64,000 nt of DNA. It comes from Entomortierella parvispora. Taxonomy: Eukaryota; Mortierellomycota; Mortierellomycetes; Mortierellales; Mortierellaceae. The notes under the pieces are model-generated. The model was given only the letters and a program-made list of their open reading frames with translations, did not search any database and was not told the origin of the DNA. The stretch covers positions 1,488,001 to 1,552,000 of the forward strand of contig OY752140.1 in the NCBI GenBank assembly GCA_963573315.1, given 5' to 3'. The position numbers were made by a program, and so were the translations under genes. Positions 42,300 to 53,431 of the stretch are shown here, in pieces; positions within the stretch are counted from its first letter, which is position 1, and every line of letters begins with the position of its first letter.

Positions 42300-42825
42300 A
42301 ATACCATGTTGACGAAGCACATGTTTTTCTTCAAAATCATAATTCAAGTTTATTTCATCGAATTCTTTTTAAAAAAAAAGAAAAGGGCAAAGGGAGGTGG
42401 TCGCGGTTATCATCCACTCATGCTTGGGATATCTTGTTTTCGAAAGTTTGTGTTGTCGGAGCCATGAAACACACGGAATGACGTTAGGGACTTGACGAGG
42501 TAAATTCGAATGGTGGGAAACCCATGCGGAGACAGAAGATCCTTGTTTCTTAAGAGGGTACAAGGTATGCCTCATTATTTGGCGGTCTTCGGGGCTGCGA
42601 TCCAATCCGGAGTATTCTTGATCTGAATGGACTCGAGAAAGGAACGCAGCCCCTCTTTAGTGGAGAATTGGCATCACGAATGCAATGAGAGGTGCCAACT
42701 CGTCTGTGGTGATAGGCGAGGATCCGGGAGGTTTGTCGATGGAAAAACTGGGATGAGGATCAATACTAAGGTGGGTGACTCATTGGCTTTATATTCGGTA
42801 AGCTGACTGGAGGCGCGGTTTAGGG
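42300..42825 (-). repeat. Diverged repeat unit, copy A (solo-LTR-like or structured transcription unit)
   Basis: It aligns along its length with 43380-43920 in the same orientation. Shared blocks include GCCTATCACCACAGACGAGT-type sequence, AACAAGG, and CGACCACCTCCCTTTG on the complement. On the complement strand it has a TATA-like ATATAAAG near 42790 and AATAAA at 42349-42354. The inverted repeat GGGGCTGCG (42591-42599)/CGCAGCCCC (42645-42653) is retained. Confidence 0.7.
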
Positions 42826-42872
42826 AGACTGCGAGGAGATCTCAACAGTAGTTCTCTGTTTTTCGAGAGAAA

Positions 42873-43030
42873 GGAGGCGTAAGTAGTATATTCCTTGAAC
42901 TGGAGCCTGGAGGCGTAAGGAGTACAATACATTCCTTGAACTGGAACCTGGAGGCGTAAGGAGTACAGTACATTCCTTGAACTGGAGCCTGGAGGCGTAA
43001 GGATTACAGTACATTCCTTGAACTGGAGCC
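42873..43030 (+). repeat. 41-bp minisatellite, four copies
   Basis: Units start at 42873, 42909, 42950 and 42991, each beginning GGAGGCGTAAG and ending CTTGAACTGGAGCCT or a close variant. The first unit is 5 bp shorter. Confidence 0.92.
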
Positions 43031-43379
43031 AAGTTTTATTTATGAAAACGTGCAGGCGCCTATTCTTTTTTTGCAGGCGCCCTTGTGGATGAATGAGCCT
43101 CGAATTTTAGGGTCGGTCGTTCTTTATAACCATGCACCCGATGATTTCTCTTGCAGGAGGGCGTCGCATCCAGCTTGCAATTCAATAACACGATTACTTT
43201 TGGCGAGTCCCTCAAATCCTTGTGGCGAGCAAATCTTCTGATCCTTCACCACAATTACTGACAGCTCGTTGCAGGGGGGATATATCTCGCTTCTTCAAGA
43301 GATAACGGTAAAAACTAATCACCACTAGTTGCTCTTTCTTACTATAATCGGTAATTTGTGTAGAATGAGCCGACACATT

Positions 43380-43920
43380 GTTCACATTGACAAGAATGTC
43401 TCTTTCTTTTTAATTTTCTTGGTTCAAATTTATTTCATTGAATAAAAAGTATCTAAAAAGAAAATGTCAAAGGGAGGTGGTCGCGTTATCCTCTGTTCCC
43501 GTCAACGATAGCTTGTTTCGAAATTTCGACTAGTCGAGGCCGTCTGACAATCAGCAGAGTGCGAGAGACTAGACGAGGTGGATTCGAGTGGTAAGGAACT
43601 CGTGCGGTGGCAAAAGACCCTTGTTTCTTGAGAGGGGACAAGGAATGCCTCATTTGTTCGTTTTGTTGTGGTTTTCGGGGCTGCGATCCAATCCTGAGTA
43701 TTCTGGAATTCTTGAACAGAAACGGTTCAAGACGGGAACGCAGCCCCTTTTTAGTGGAGAGCTGGCATCGTTGCTGCGGTGAGGTGCCAACTCGTCTGTG
43801 TGATAGGCGAGGATCCGGGCCTTTTTGTTAAAAGCGTGTGCAGGATAAAGATCAAACCAAGGCTCGGGGATTGGCTTACTTTTATAGTGAGGACGGGGCA
43901 ACGTGGTCGTCGGAGGCGCA
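43380..43920 (-). repeat. Diverged repeat unit, copy B (solo-LTR-like or structured transcription unit)
   Basis: This is the second copy of the unit at 42300-42825. The complement strand has a TATAAAAG box near 43885 and AATAAA at 43429-43434, about 450 nt apart. A nested hairpin is visible: outer GGGGCTGCG (43677-43685)/CGCAGCCCC (43739-43747), inner TCTTGAAC (43710-43717)/GTTCAAGA (43725-43732). TATA-to-poly(A)-signal spacing within one unit is typical of an LTR, but a short non-coding gene is also possible. Confidence 0.7.
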
Positions 43921-44111
43921 AGACGCGAACCATTGATCTAGAATCCTGGAGGTCGTTTCCTGCATGAAGGGCACGTAGGCGCGGCTGTTTCCATTGGAGT
44001 TTTGGACCTCTTTGCAAACTGACCAGGCTGTGCCTCCGGACCGTGGTCGTGTGAAAAAAAACGCGTTTTTTCATCACGTGCTCACCAGCTCAAAACTTCA
44101 ACGCTGTACGA

Positions 44112-45305
44112 ATGAAGCAAGCATGTTCAGTCACCATTCCAAGCAACAACAATGCAAGAATGGATTGGTCACAGGTAAATGAACAGCTATCGCTCTGGTA
44201 TTTACTAGGCCATGTATTATTAACGTGGCTGACCATTGAATCGGATTGCCTCATGTGCTCGACACAAGATTGATCGATGGCTCCAAAGAAAATATGGCTC
44301 TGAAGCTGTCCCGTCCTTTGAGCGAACAGAAGAGTCAGCCAAGATTCTCTCTGAGCTCATGAAACTCAACGAGACTCAGGACACTCAAGCGAAGAAGGCC
44401 ATTGTGGCCCTCCGTCAACTTTCGTCGTCCTATAGAAGAGAAGGTGTGTCTGTAGATTCTCACAGAGCTATCATTCAACGGACCCCCCTCCCCCCCCCCC
44501 CCCCCCCAGCACCGAACCGACCAACTGTACTCACCTCGTCGCGTGTTCATGTTTTATTTCATCGACATTGACAGATACAAGACTAAAAGACATTATGATG
44601 CTTTTCGACTTGCGCCAAGAGGATCTGCCTGTAGGAACTCTGAAGCAGCTCGTTGACCTTGCAGATCTGGCCATGATCCTGGGCATGGATGACACCCGGC
44701 TGGAGAGCTTTCAAGCTGCACTCTCTCAACTACACTTGGATCTGACATGTCACTCTCGAGCGCAAAAGTTGCAGGAGGCACGACTTCTATCTGTAGAACA
44801 ATCTCATGAAAAGACACAAAGGGATGTGGATGATCTGCGCGATCTTCAGCGTCGCTGGATGGAAGAACGAGAATCGACAGGAGATATGGAGTTACGTACA
44901 AGACGACGGAGCACAGAATTAAGCAGGATTCATTCCACGGAGGACGAAAGTCAACTGCAGGATCTGGAAAAAAGGCAGCGGGAAGAAGGACTGGATGTGC
45001 ATGCACAGGGGTTGTCGATAGGGCAATTGGAGGCGAGCCAAAGACGAGTCACAGAGTACCAAGAACAGGTGCAGACGCAGAACAAGATGCTGGCTGCCTA
45101 CAAACAGTTACCTCCGGTAATTTGATGCTGCTCTTCAGTGCGCCAGACTTGGAAATGCTTTGTGTTTACTGATGCTATCCTTGCAATTGTGTCTTCCTAG
45201 GACTACTCGCTGGCGACACTTAAAGTCCGAGAGGCGACAATGCAGTTGGAAGAGCTGTCTGCAGAGCACGAATCTTTGGCTGGAAGGATGGCGGACAGTC
45301 TCTGA
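44112..45305 (+). CDS. HAUS1-like augmin complex subunit (294 aa)
   Basis: Exons are 44112..44174, 44269..44443, 44575..45116 and 45201..45305 (885 nt, in frame). After a variable start, residues ~22-80 read IDRWLQRKYGSEAVPSFERT, then AKILSELMKLNETQD, matching the HAUS1 N-terminal motif W-L-x-K-x-x-G...P-x-x-E...T-x-x-I-L-x-x-L. The rest is almost entirely coiled coil, and the end (MLAAYKQLPPDYSLATLKV, then REATMQLEELSAEH) matches the HAUS1 C-terminal pattern P-x-x-S-L-A-x-x-K-x-x-E-A. Human HAUS1 is 278 aa. Augmin recruits gamma-tubulin to existing spindle microtubules to branch new ones. A later ATG at 44160 could also be the start. Intron 2 holds a C-homopolymer run. Confidence 0.82.
44483..44507 (+). 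repeat. Poly-C tract (C6-T-C18) in HAUS1 intron 2
   Basis: This is a C-run close to the middle of intron 44444..44574. Such runs are prone to length change and sequencing error and can form i-motif/G-quadruplex structures. Confidence 0.85.
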
Positions 45306-45632
45306 AAGCAGGCCAGACCACGCTTACAGCATGGTCCAAAGAACCGAGATACAGTTAGAATCCAACTTTTTCCAGAAGCCAAAATAAGCGAGCGCGCGAG
45401 CCAACCAAAAAAAAAAAAAGACCCGAATTTCCTCTTTATCTTTTCCTGGTCCCTGCATTTTGCATCTTTCCACTCCCACTGCCCATTCCGTCTCCACATC
45501 AGCTCTGCCGCCCTTTCGTCTGCATCGTACCCCCAGACACATGCCGAATGCAGACATTGCCTCCACACCCCTCTGAATCCACTCTCCCGACTACAACATC
45601 AGCAACGAAACGACCCGCCCAAGGAATTCACC
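45306..45632. other. Short intergenic promoter of the ICE2-like gene
   Basis: The 327-bp spacer lies between two co-directional genes. It has a poly-A run (~45408-45419) at the HAUS1 3' end and C-rich DNA before the ICE2 start. Nothing else was seen. Confidence 0.5.
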
Positions 45633-47340
45633 ATGTTCTACTCGGTCTTCAGGGCCAGCTGGCGGGTAGCGCACTACCTTTGCCTGTTGGCATTCCTCAC
45701 ACTGGCCTTTGATGTCGGCAGGGACTGTGGCCTGGACTTCTCGCTCTGGCTGGTGTCCTGGTACGTGGCCACGGTGGCCCTGCGACGCGTGTTTTCCCAG
45801 CAGGGGCCAGTGAAAGTCATGGTAATAATAAGCAACACAAACTGCCTCGCCCACCACAAACAACAACAACAACACATGGGGCGAGAGCGCCAAAAATTGT
45901 GTGCTCTGCTGTTTGCACGTGAGGGCCAGCCTATGTCTATGGCTGCGTTCCCACCATGTGGACACACTGACCGACCTTACTTCTATTGTTTATCGGCAAC
46001 TCGTAGGTAAAGAGCATGCGCATGGCTGAACCAGTTGTCATCCTGGCCTTGCTCTTCCTGGCTATCTTCAAGGCAACAAAGGGCGGGAACACGGCTGCAG
46101 CAGGAGCTTCATCTCGCTGGATCTGGGAAAGTATCATCCGGGGCTCAGACCCGGTGTTGACCTTGCTCGAGGGCTTTGGAACTGTCCTGATCATCCAAAA
46201 GTCTTCACAGGTCGTCCGTCGACTTGCCAATCGAAGCGATGGTTACCAGGTAAAGAGCTGTGGCGACACTGTGAATTGCAGCTTTCAGTCTTTGTCCTCA
46301 CCTGATGAATGCAGAATGCAACCAACTAAAGCTATCCATCTTGCTTCTAGATGGCGTTCTTGGTTCTCTCTGCAACAGTTTACGTGATCTCTTCGTTTGG
46401 TCTTTATCAGCTCTATGCGGCTTCCTCGCCCGAACTTGTGCCCAGCGTCAAGTCAGCGTCAGTTATCGGATGCTGCATGACCTTGACCATCGTTATTTCT
46501 ATTGTTGCGTTGGCATCAGGCAGGGGAGTCATCACCGACACGGCATTCTTGGTATGTGGTCCATCAAAGGACACCTGTCGAGCAAGAAGATTAATAACAA
46601 CAGTGACCTAATAGCGATACTGACTTTATTATGTATTGACTTGACGACAGTTTGCCTATATGGTCATGAGCATGTACATTGCAGCAAGAAACGAAGCAAT
46701 TGAGAGCGCACCGGCAAAGACAAGGATCATGCCTCTTCACAGCGCCATTGAATTTGGACAGCTATCAATTCCATATCTTCAAAGGTATCATTATCGGACG
46801 CCGCTTTGCGACCTTGTCCATGATAGCACCCAGACTAAACAGTGTCATTTTTCTAGCCTTTCTTTGCAAGACGTTGAAAAGATTACTATCCAGACGCTAG
46901 TTCACCTTTCGCAGCTTGTTCAAGTTCTCCTGAAAGCCCTTTCCCCCAACATTCTCATCAGCCTTGTCTACCGCATGGGCGTTCTTATGGCTGTTGCTCA
47001 AATCGCCCCGAGTCTCAATATCGGCCAGGACGCCATTTCTGCATCATCGTCCTCTAACGGCCATGCATTCCGGAGGCGGAAATCAGCCGATGATATCACG
47101 AGCTTGGACGACGACGACGACGAGTCCGGTCCCAAGGGTGGAGTGATGCCCTTTTTGGCGAGTATGGCCAAGCCTGTTCTGTTGATGACCCATACCCGGA
47201 TCCTGCTGCAATACTTTGGGTATCTCAAACCAGCACTGGCTATTTGGGGTTGGCTCAACAGTTTCTTGTGTCTGGCGCTCTTTGCTGCAGAGTTGGTATT
47301 GGCTCGGGACGATGTTTGGGATCACTACAGGAGCGACTAA
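45633..47340 (+). CDS. ICE2-like ER membrane protein (about 416 aa)
   Basis: Exons are 45633..45821, 46007..46249, 46351..46551, 46651..46784 and 46857..47340 (1,251 nt). The last intron (72 nt, in phase) is inferred from its CTAAAC branch-point-like sequence and GT-AG ends; retaining it would add 24 residues. There are about eight to ten hydrophobic segments. Diagnostic similarities to yeast Ice2 are DCGLDFSLWLVSWYVATVAL near the N-terminus, LLEGFGTVLIIQKSSQVV in the middle, and the end pattern YFGYLKPALAIWGWLNSFLC followed by LFAAEL. A cytosolic acidic loop (DDDDDESGPKGG) precedes the last pair of helices. Ice2 is an integral ER protein needed for cortical ER inheritance and for regulating ER membrane biogenesis and lipid storage in yeast. 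Fewer residues than yeast Ice2 (491 aa) are present. Confidence 0.85.
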
Positions 47341-48415
47341 GAAGAATGGACACATGTCGCATCATTCTCTCTTTCTTTTTTCATTTCGTCTTGTTTAGTC
47401 TCTCTTTCCTTTCCTGCTTCGTGTCCACCCTGTTATTTCCTCCTTTCCACGTCCAATGTACACCAACCACTTGTCCTCCCATAGCTCTATCTGCTTGCAT
47501 ATGTATACCTCAAGAACACTGCCCTCAATGGATTCGTAATACTGAATGACCTTTTATTTGTGTTGACATTTCACACAATTTGGGCAGGGGTTAAAAGAAC
47601 TTGATGATGTGAGACAGGTCAAAAAGGGAGATGAACATTGGATAACGAAAACATTAACCACACGCGGGAAAGAAAACAAACGAAAAAAGAGGGGGAAGTG
47701 AGAAGAAAAAGATGGGAATGTATCTTGAACGAGTCGCCCACCACCTCCTGTTCACCACTCTATCTCACCGCTGTCTCCTCTTTTTGCTTTCCTCTCGTTG
47801 CACCGACGATCACCTGGGCCGGTTGCATCGCCCCTTGTCCCAGATCTCTCCCATACCTCTTTTTTTTTTTTTTTTTTTTTTGTCGGATTATCCCTTAGTT
47901 CTGTCCAGGAAACATTGGAAAGAAGGACTGTGTGGGGAAGGAGGGAAATTTTGTACAGAATGAAAAAAGACATAGAAACACAAATGTAAAACAGAAAAAA
48001 AGCAAAAATAAGAAAAACCAGGAAAGAAAGAAAAAAAAAGGGAAGACATCAAAAAGGCTTGTTGTTCGAATTGGGAAGGGGTACCATGAAAGCCAAGTCA
48101 ATAAGAGGGTGCGGTGTCCACTTTACACGATCGGTCGCACGTCGGTCTGCCTTACAAAGCGCGACTCGTACACACAAGTAAACACAATTCCTCAAACGCC
48201 GCCGCCTTGAAACGACCTTTTGCTCCTGTTCCATCCTTGACCAGTGGAATCACGAAAAGGAAAAAAAACACCAAAAAAGAAGAAAAAAAAGAGAAAAAAA
48301 AAGAACGAATCCAAATCAAACACAGAGAAAAAAAAAAAGAGTGGAGAGATGATAAGGAGAAGGATAAGGAGAATGGGAATGAAGTGCGATACCGGTTCGT
48401 GGTTTTCTTAGACCA
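47341..48415. other. Convergent 3' region with A-rich and T-rich tracts
   Basis: This 1.07-kb gap lies between two convergent genes. It contains T18 at ~47864-47881 and two long A/G-rich stretches (~47950-48055 and ~48248-48370). No gene is supported. Confidence 0.55.
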
Positions 48416-49325
48416 TCAGATCATCATTCCCTGTCCCAAGCGAGTATCGGCTCCATAAATGCAAGAGCTCCAGCGCTGATCCCTGTACTTTCGGGCTTCG
48501 TTCAAGGGAACGCGTGCATACGAAGGAATTTCCATGGACCGGCCATGAATGGGCACATACTCTGTCACTGGTGCCGTATTTGTGATTGCCTCTGTATCCA
48601 TGTTAGGGCGGTTGCTATTGCTGTTGACAAACTGCTGCTGTCCGGGAAGAGCTGAAGGAAGCAGACTCGAGGACTGGATGGTCATGGGTGAGGAAATGGC
48701 AGCGCTGAGCATCGCGTTGGTGTTTTGGACCATCATGGGCGAATCCTGGGCTCCATGATTGTAAGGAGCGCCGGCATCGCTACTGGATTCCATGTCCATG
48801 TCCATATCCAACATGGGCGAGACCGCGACCGAGGACTGTGTGGATTCTGGAGTTTGATAACCAGTGTTCAAGGCGAATCCATGAGCAGAGGCGGACGAGT
48901 TCATGGCGGTGCGGAGAAGGGGCGAAGGGTTTGATTGGGCTTGAGACCAAGCGGGGGCTCCATTGGGTGTCTGAGGAGCTGAAGAGCGACCAAAGGATGA
49001 GAATTGATTCGCGTTTCCGTTCATGGGACTGCAGGTGCGCTTTCCGTTGGGCTGCATGTAATGATTGGATGACAAGGTGCGTTAGAACGTGAATACAAGT
49101 GTCAAAAAGATGCGTGTGAGATGAGATCGGGGCTTTTTTTACCTGGACTTCTTGAAGAGCTTCGTCATCATACTCGTTCGAGTCGATCTTGCGTTTGATC
49201 GTACCCACTTCCAAGTTGAGCATGTTACCTGGAGAGACGTAGTGATTAGTGGCCGCTCGGTTCATCCTCCTACAGTATTCCAGGTTACGGACTATAGGGA
49301 TCCTCACCTGCACCATACTCGACAT
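48416..49325 (-). CDS. Asn/Ser/Gln/Met-rich protein of unknown function (272 aa)
   Basis: Two exons, complement(48416..49051, 49143..49325), in frame. The start at 49325 gives MSSMVQVRIPIVRNLEYCRR; a shorter start at 49265 gives MNRAATNHYVSPGNMLNLEV. The first exon contains EVGTIKRKIDSNEYDDEALQ and continues over the splice into EVQPNGKRTCSPMNGNA. The basic KRK...NGKR cluster could be a nuclear localisation signal. The middle is disordered (Ser/Pro/Asn/Gln, with MDMDMDMESS). The C-terminus PSYARVPLNEARKYRDQRWS and GADTRLGQGMMI looks more ordered. No family was recognised. The long CT-rich leader on the complement strand (49350-50370) suggests a long 5' UTR. Confidence 0.6.
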
Positions 49326-50877
49326 AGCTGGATCGAGAGGGGTTCATGTTTGACTACGTTTATCAACGACAAGGAAAGAAAGAATGGCTGGGTGAGATGA
49401 AGACCCACGGAGCAAAAAAAAAAAAGTCAAAGTCGGCTCTTTTAAGGTTGATTGCTATGACGCGGAGTGTTCCCGTTCCTGTCGCCCTTTGGTTTTCCCG
49501 AAACACACAACAAAAACGAATAGTAGATCTGCGCTGAAGAAACAGAAAGACAGAGACACCGAGGGGGGAAAAAAGGGTCACCCTGAAAACAATAGCACGA
49601 TAGTTGGAGTCCGTGTAGGGAACGCGAAAATGAGGTCCATGCACTCGAGAGCCTACAAAAGGAGGTGGCAGGGAAAGAAGATATACCCCAGGCGGGAGAG
49701 TGGAACAGAACACCGAGTCGTCTCTCCTTTCTTTTTTTTTCTTTCTCTTTCCCTTCCTGATTCCCTGCTTGGGCCTGGGCCGGGGGCTGCTTTCCATGGT
49801 CAATTGTGCAGATATGGGGTATGGAGAGGAAAGAGGCCACTTACAAGCAAGGAGAAACAGTAGGCTGGCGGTTTGTCTGGTGGATCAAGGAATTCAGAAA
49901 CAGACGAGGTAAGGATGCGTGTGTTGCTTGCAGCAAAATGTGGTTTGGGCGAAGTCGGGTTTAGAGAGTTGGAAAATAGATCGAGAGATTTACGACAACA
50001 GATAAAGATAAGACAAAGAGATTGGAGGCCGTTGAAGTGGAGTGAGAGTGCTTGTGAGCGTGTGTGTACGTGTGTTGCAGTCGGGGTGTGTTTTTTGGAG
50101 ACAGTAGCGATGATTGTGGTGGAGATGTGCGGTGTGAGGGAGAGAGCGGGTGAGAGAGGACAAGGGGAGTGGTGTGTGTGTGTTTTAGACAAGTGTTGAT
50201 TTTCAATACGGGAAAGAAAGGGGAAGAAGAGGCACGGTCGAGGCAACTGAGCAATTGGGCGAGGTGGGGTCTGTGGGAGGAGAAGTGGGAGGAGGGAGAA
50301 AGGAGGAAAGAGAGAGAAAAGAGAACTGCTCGGAAACCGGAAACCGAGCACACACGACTTCGCAATCACGGGATCTGCTGCATCTGGGACTGCTCCTCTT
50401 TTTTTTTTTTTTTTTTTTCCTTTGGTCGGGGGAACTCCCAGAAGGGAAGGCGAAGGCCGCTCGCTGTCTGCCTGCCTATGCTGCCATTTCTCCTTCTCGA
50501 GAGACGCAGGAGGAGACCCGTCTTCATAGTAATGAGTCCAACTAAGGTATCTCGCTTACAATCGCCGTTGGCTTTGGTTACCGTTCGCTCTGCATTTCAT
50601 ATTCTTTTCCGTGTCTTCTCCACAATCGACGCTTGTTCACTTCGCGAATACGACCTCCAGTCCTCTCCTCAGAGCGTTTAATCAACAATTGAAAAGAGCA
50701 ATTGAAGAGGACGAGAGGCTTGCTGGCGAACCACTTTCTGGAGGACTCTCCCAATCCTTCGATCCGCCAATCATTCGATCCGCCACCAAAAAGGGCCTTC
50801 GCTTGTCTTAAGGGTTTGTGTGGTGGGAAGGTCGAGAGCGACTTCCATTCATGAAAAGATGCATGTTGCTCTCCGCC
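49326..50877. other. Divergent promoter region upstream of ERCC1
   Basis: This region lies between a minus-strand gene and ERCC1. It contains purine-rich DNA on the + strand at 50210-50330 and T21 at ~50398-50418. A coding-like frame at 50611-50808 contains QQLKRAIEEDERLAGEPLSG and SFDPPIIRSATKKGLRLS. I could not join that frame to ERCC1 or to the ATG at 50531 in phase, so it is left unassigned. Confidence 0.45.
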
Positions 50878-52288
50878 ATGAACAAAGACTCGCCAAAAGA
50901 CACTCCGACACCCACCGAAAGCAGAACTTTCAAACTTCCTTCGAGAGAGGAGCTTGAGAAGCGGAGGAGGCTTCTGGAAGAGTCCGGCAGCAAACCACCA
51001 TTACTTTTCAAGCCTACAGGCGTCGTCGTCCATGCTTCTAATCGGACTGGAAACGCCACCAATTTATTGAACACATCTATACCGCATGGGAGCATGGCGA
51101 TTGGATCGATGACAACAACAACAACAACAGAACCTTCTTGGAAGCAGCAACAGCAACAAAATCAACTGCAAAATGGCGGACACATTGAAGATGCGCCTGA
51201 GAGGGACGCGCCATCCTTATCTGACGACGAGTTTGGTTTCGGTGACCTGGGTGAAGCAATTTTAGATGACGACCTCTTCGATATGGACGACGCTGCAACC
51301 TCCGAGTCGCCTTCATTTGCGACGCCCTCTGCAACTCCTACTTCTACCACATCCGATGGCACCGCAGCGGCTCTAGCTGCACCACTGACATTCGTACCAA
51401 AGTCCAAAAGCACCATCGTCATAAGGGCCACTCAACGTATGAATCCTCTCTTGCAGTTCATTCGGAACGTGCCATATGAATTTGGAGATATTGTTCCTGA
51501 CTATGTTGTTGGACTCACTTCGTGCATCCTGTTCTTAAGGTAATGTGGTACTCATGGAGCACGTAGATTAGTCTTTGGGGAACCTGAACTGACATGTAGA
51601 ACTTTGAAAACAGTATCCGATATCATCGATTGCACCCAGAGTATATCTTCAATCGGCTCGCAGCTCTTGGAAAGTCCTTTGTCTTACGTGTTATTTTGGT
51701 CCTTGTGGACGTTGTAAGTGCAATTTACAGCCAAAAAAAAAAATGTTTCCCTCAACAGAAAGAGAGCGACTGAATATTTCGCTTGAACTCTTGATTTCAT
51801 TAGGATACCCACCAGCAAGCGATTAGAGAGCTGACAAGAGTTTCCCTTGTGAACGACTTCACTGTTTTTTGCGCTTGGAGCAATGAGGAGGCAGCCCGAT
51901 ATATCGAAACCTTCAAGGCCTACGAAAACAAGGCCCCGGATGCTATCAAAGAGCGAGTAGAAAATGACTATCTTTCAAAGCTGACGGACTGCTTGACTCA
52001 AGTTCAGTCCGTAAACAAGACTGATGTGGTGACCCTGTCTTCGACTTTTGGAGTAAGTCCATGTTGCACCCCGAAGCGATTCTTTGAAAACAGAGTTGGA
52101 TCGATCTAGATTCCCTATCTGATATGTCATTTGCCTTCTAGTCGTTCAAGAACATCATGAATGCCACAACAGAGGAGCTGGGCTTACTGCCAGGCTTTGG
52201 AGAGCGAAAAGTGAAACGGCTTCAGGATGCTTTTGATCAACCGTTTGCGATCGATCCCAAGAAGAGACGACATCGGCGTCCGGCATAG
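50878..52288 (+). CDS. ERCC1: ERCC1/Rad10 DNA-repair endonuclease subunit (385 aa)
   Basis: Exons are 50878..51539, 51614..51713, 51804..52052 and 52142..52288 (1,158 nt, in frame). The N-terminal ~180 residues are disordered and acidic, including a poly-Thr/Gln region. The central nuclease-like domain reads [40 protein letters not shown] and [20 protein letters not shown], then [19 protein letters not shown]. The C-terminal tandem helix-hairpin-helix reads [17 protein letters not shown] and [23 protein letters not shown]1 is the catalytically inactive partner of XPF/Rad1; the heterodimer cuts 5' of lesions in nucleotide excision repair and acts in crosslink repair and single-strand annealing. 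I chose the ATG at 50878 ([15 protein letters not shown]). An in-frame ATG at 50851 would add nine residues, and a further 5' exon is possible. Confidence 0.93.
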
Positions 52289-53431
52289 CAGAAAAGAATC
52301 ATAAAGAAATATATACCTTTCTCACGGACCGTTGTTGATGCTATGCGAGGGCCTGTGGGAAGCAAAGAAGCAGTAAATTTATGTCTTGGAGCAAGACTAA
52401 GAAACGAGGCTGACAAAGATCAGGCCGATGACGAGGGGCAAAGAAGAGCTCCTCCTCCATCTCCTCCATCTCCTCCACATGCGTCCACTATCAGTCTTAA
52501 GACAGGCGCCGGCGAGGAAACCTTCTGATGCACGAACACGCGATGCCCTTGCTGACTCGATATAAGCAACGTTCCTAATAATATAATTTGTCTTTCATTT
52601 TCCACTCTGGGCTCTGAAAACAATGGACAACGAGATGGACAACTAACAAAGAGAGAGGAAAGAGGAGAGAGAGAGCCGCGACCCTCTTCATTTTCTGTGT
52701 TGAATCAACCATGGTCACACAGACGGAAGCGTGCATGCTGTGGGTCGTTGGCGTCAATTGAATCCAAGGACACACAGGGTCTCTTGTTTGCTCCTGTTGC
52801 CATCCTCTCTCTCTCTCTCTTCTCCCTCTCTCTCTCTCGCTTTGGAGCTCCTTCCTTCCGTCTTCCATCCCCCCGTGCTTGCATCCATCTCATCACCCAC
52901 TATCCGCACCTTTTACATATTGTACTCTATTGACTGCCAACGCCCTCAATTGTTTCTCTGACACCACCTCCTTCCTCGCTTTGCTTCTCTTTTCTTCTCT
53001 TACTCCCAAATATTTCCTCCTCCCCCTCCTTGCCCCTTGGAACATTCACTCTCCAGGAGAGACAGGCAAGTATCTCAAGCTCCTCATCGCCCACTCCCTC
53101 CTGCCGCTGCGAAATGCTCAATCGAACATTGACATCCGCTATTCTCTCTCTCTGTCTCTCTCGCTGCTCATCCATCTCTTCCCGCCCTCTACATGACAAC
53201 CCCACCCCCTCCTCTCTCCGTCTCTTTCATTGCACTTACCCCCACTTTCTGTCTCTTGGTCTACCTGCCTTCTATAATACAACACAGCACAGCATCTATC
53301 TGTTGCTCGCGGACAAGAGCCTTGTGTACTTGCAGCCCTACCTCGGCAATCTCCTTGACATCAACGCGCGCGCACATACGCGCGCATATCATTTAACAAC
53401 TCTCACAGAAAACTAGAAGGAGAGCCTCGTC
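52289..53431. other. Intergenic, CT-rich promoter/leader of the giant CH-domain gene
   Basis: This holds 1.14 kb of mostly C/T/A sequence on the + strand from ~52790 to 53400, consistent with a long leader. ORFs here are low complexity and unsupported. Confidence 0.55.

Larger units (their letters stand above)
42198..44111. other. Repeat-rich intergenic region
   Basis: This 1.9-kb gap contains two diverged direct copies of a ~0.55-kb unit and a 41-bp minisatellite (listed separately). No protein-coding gene is convincing. The short frames at 42369-42605 and 43650-43901 (complement) lie inside the two copies but are not the same frame of each other. Confidence 0.6.
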
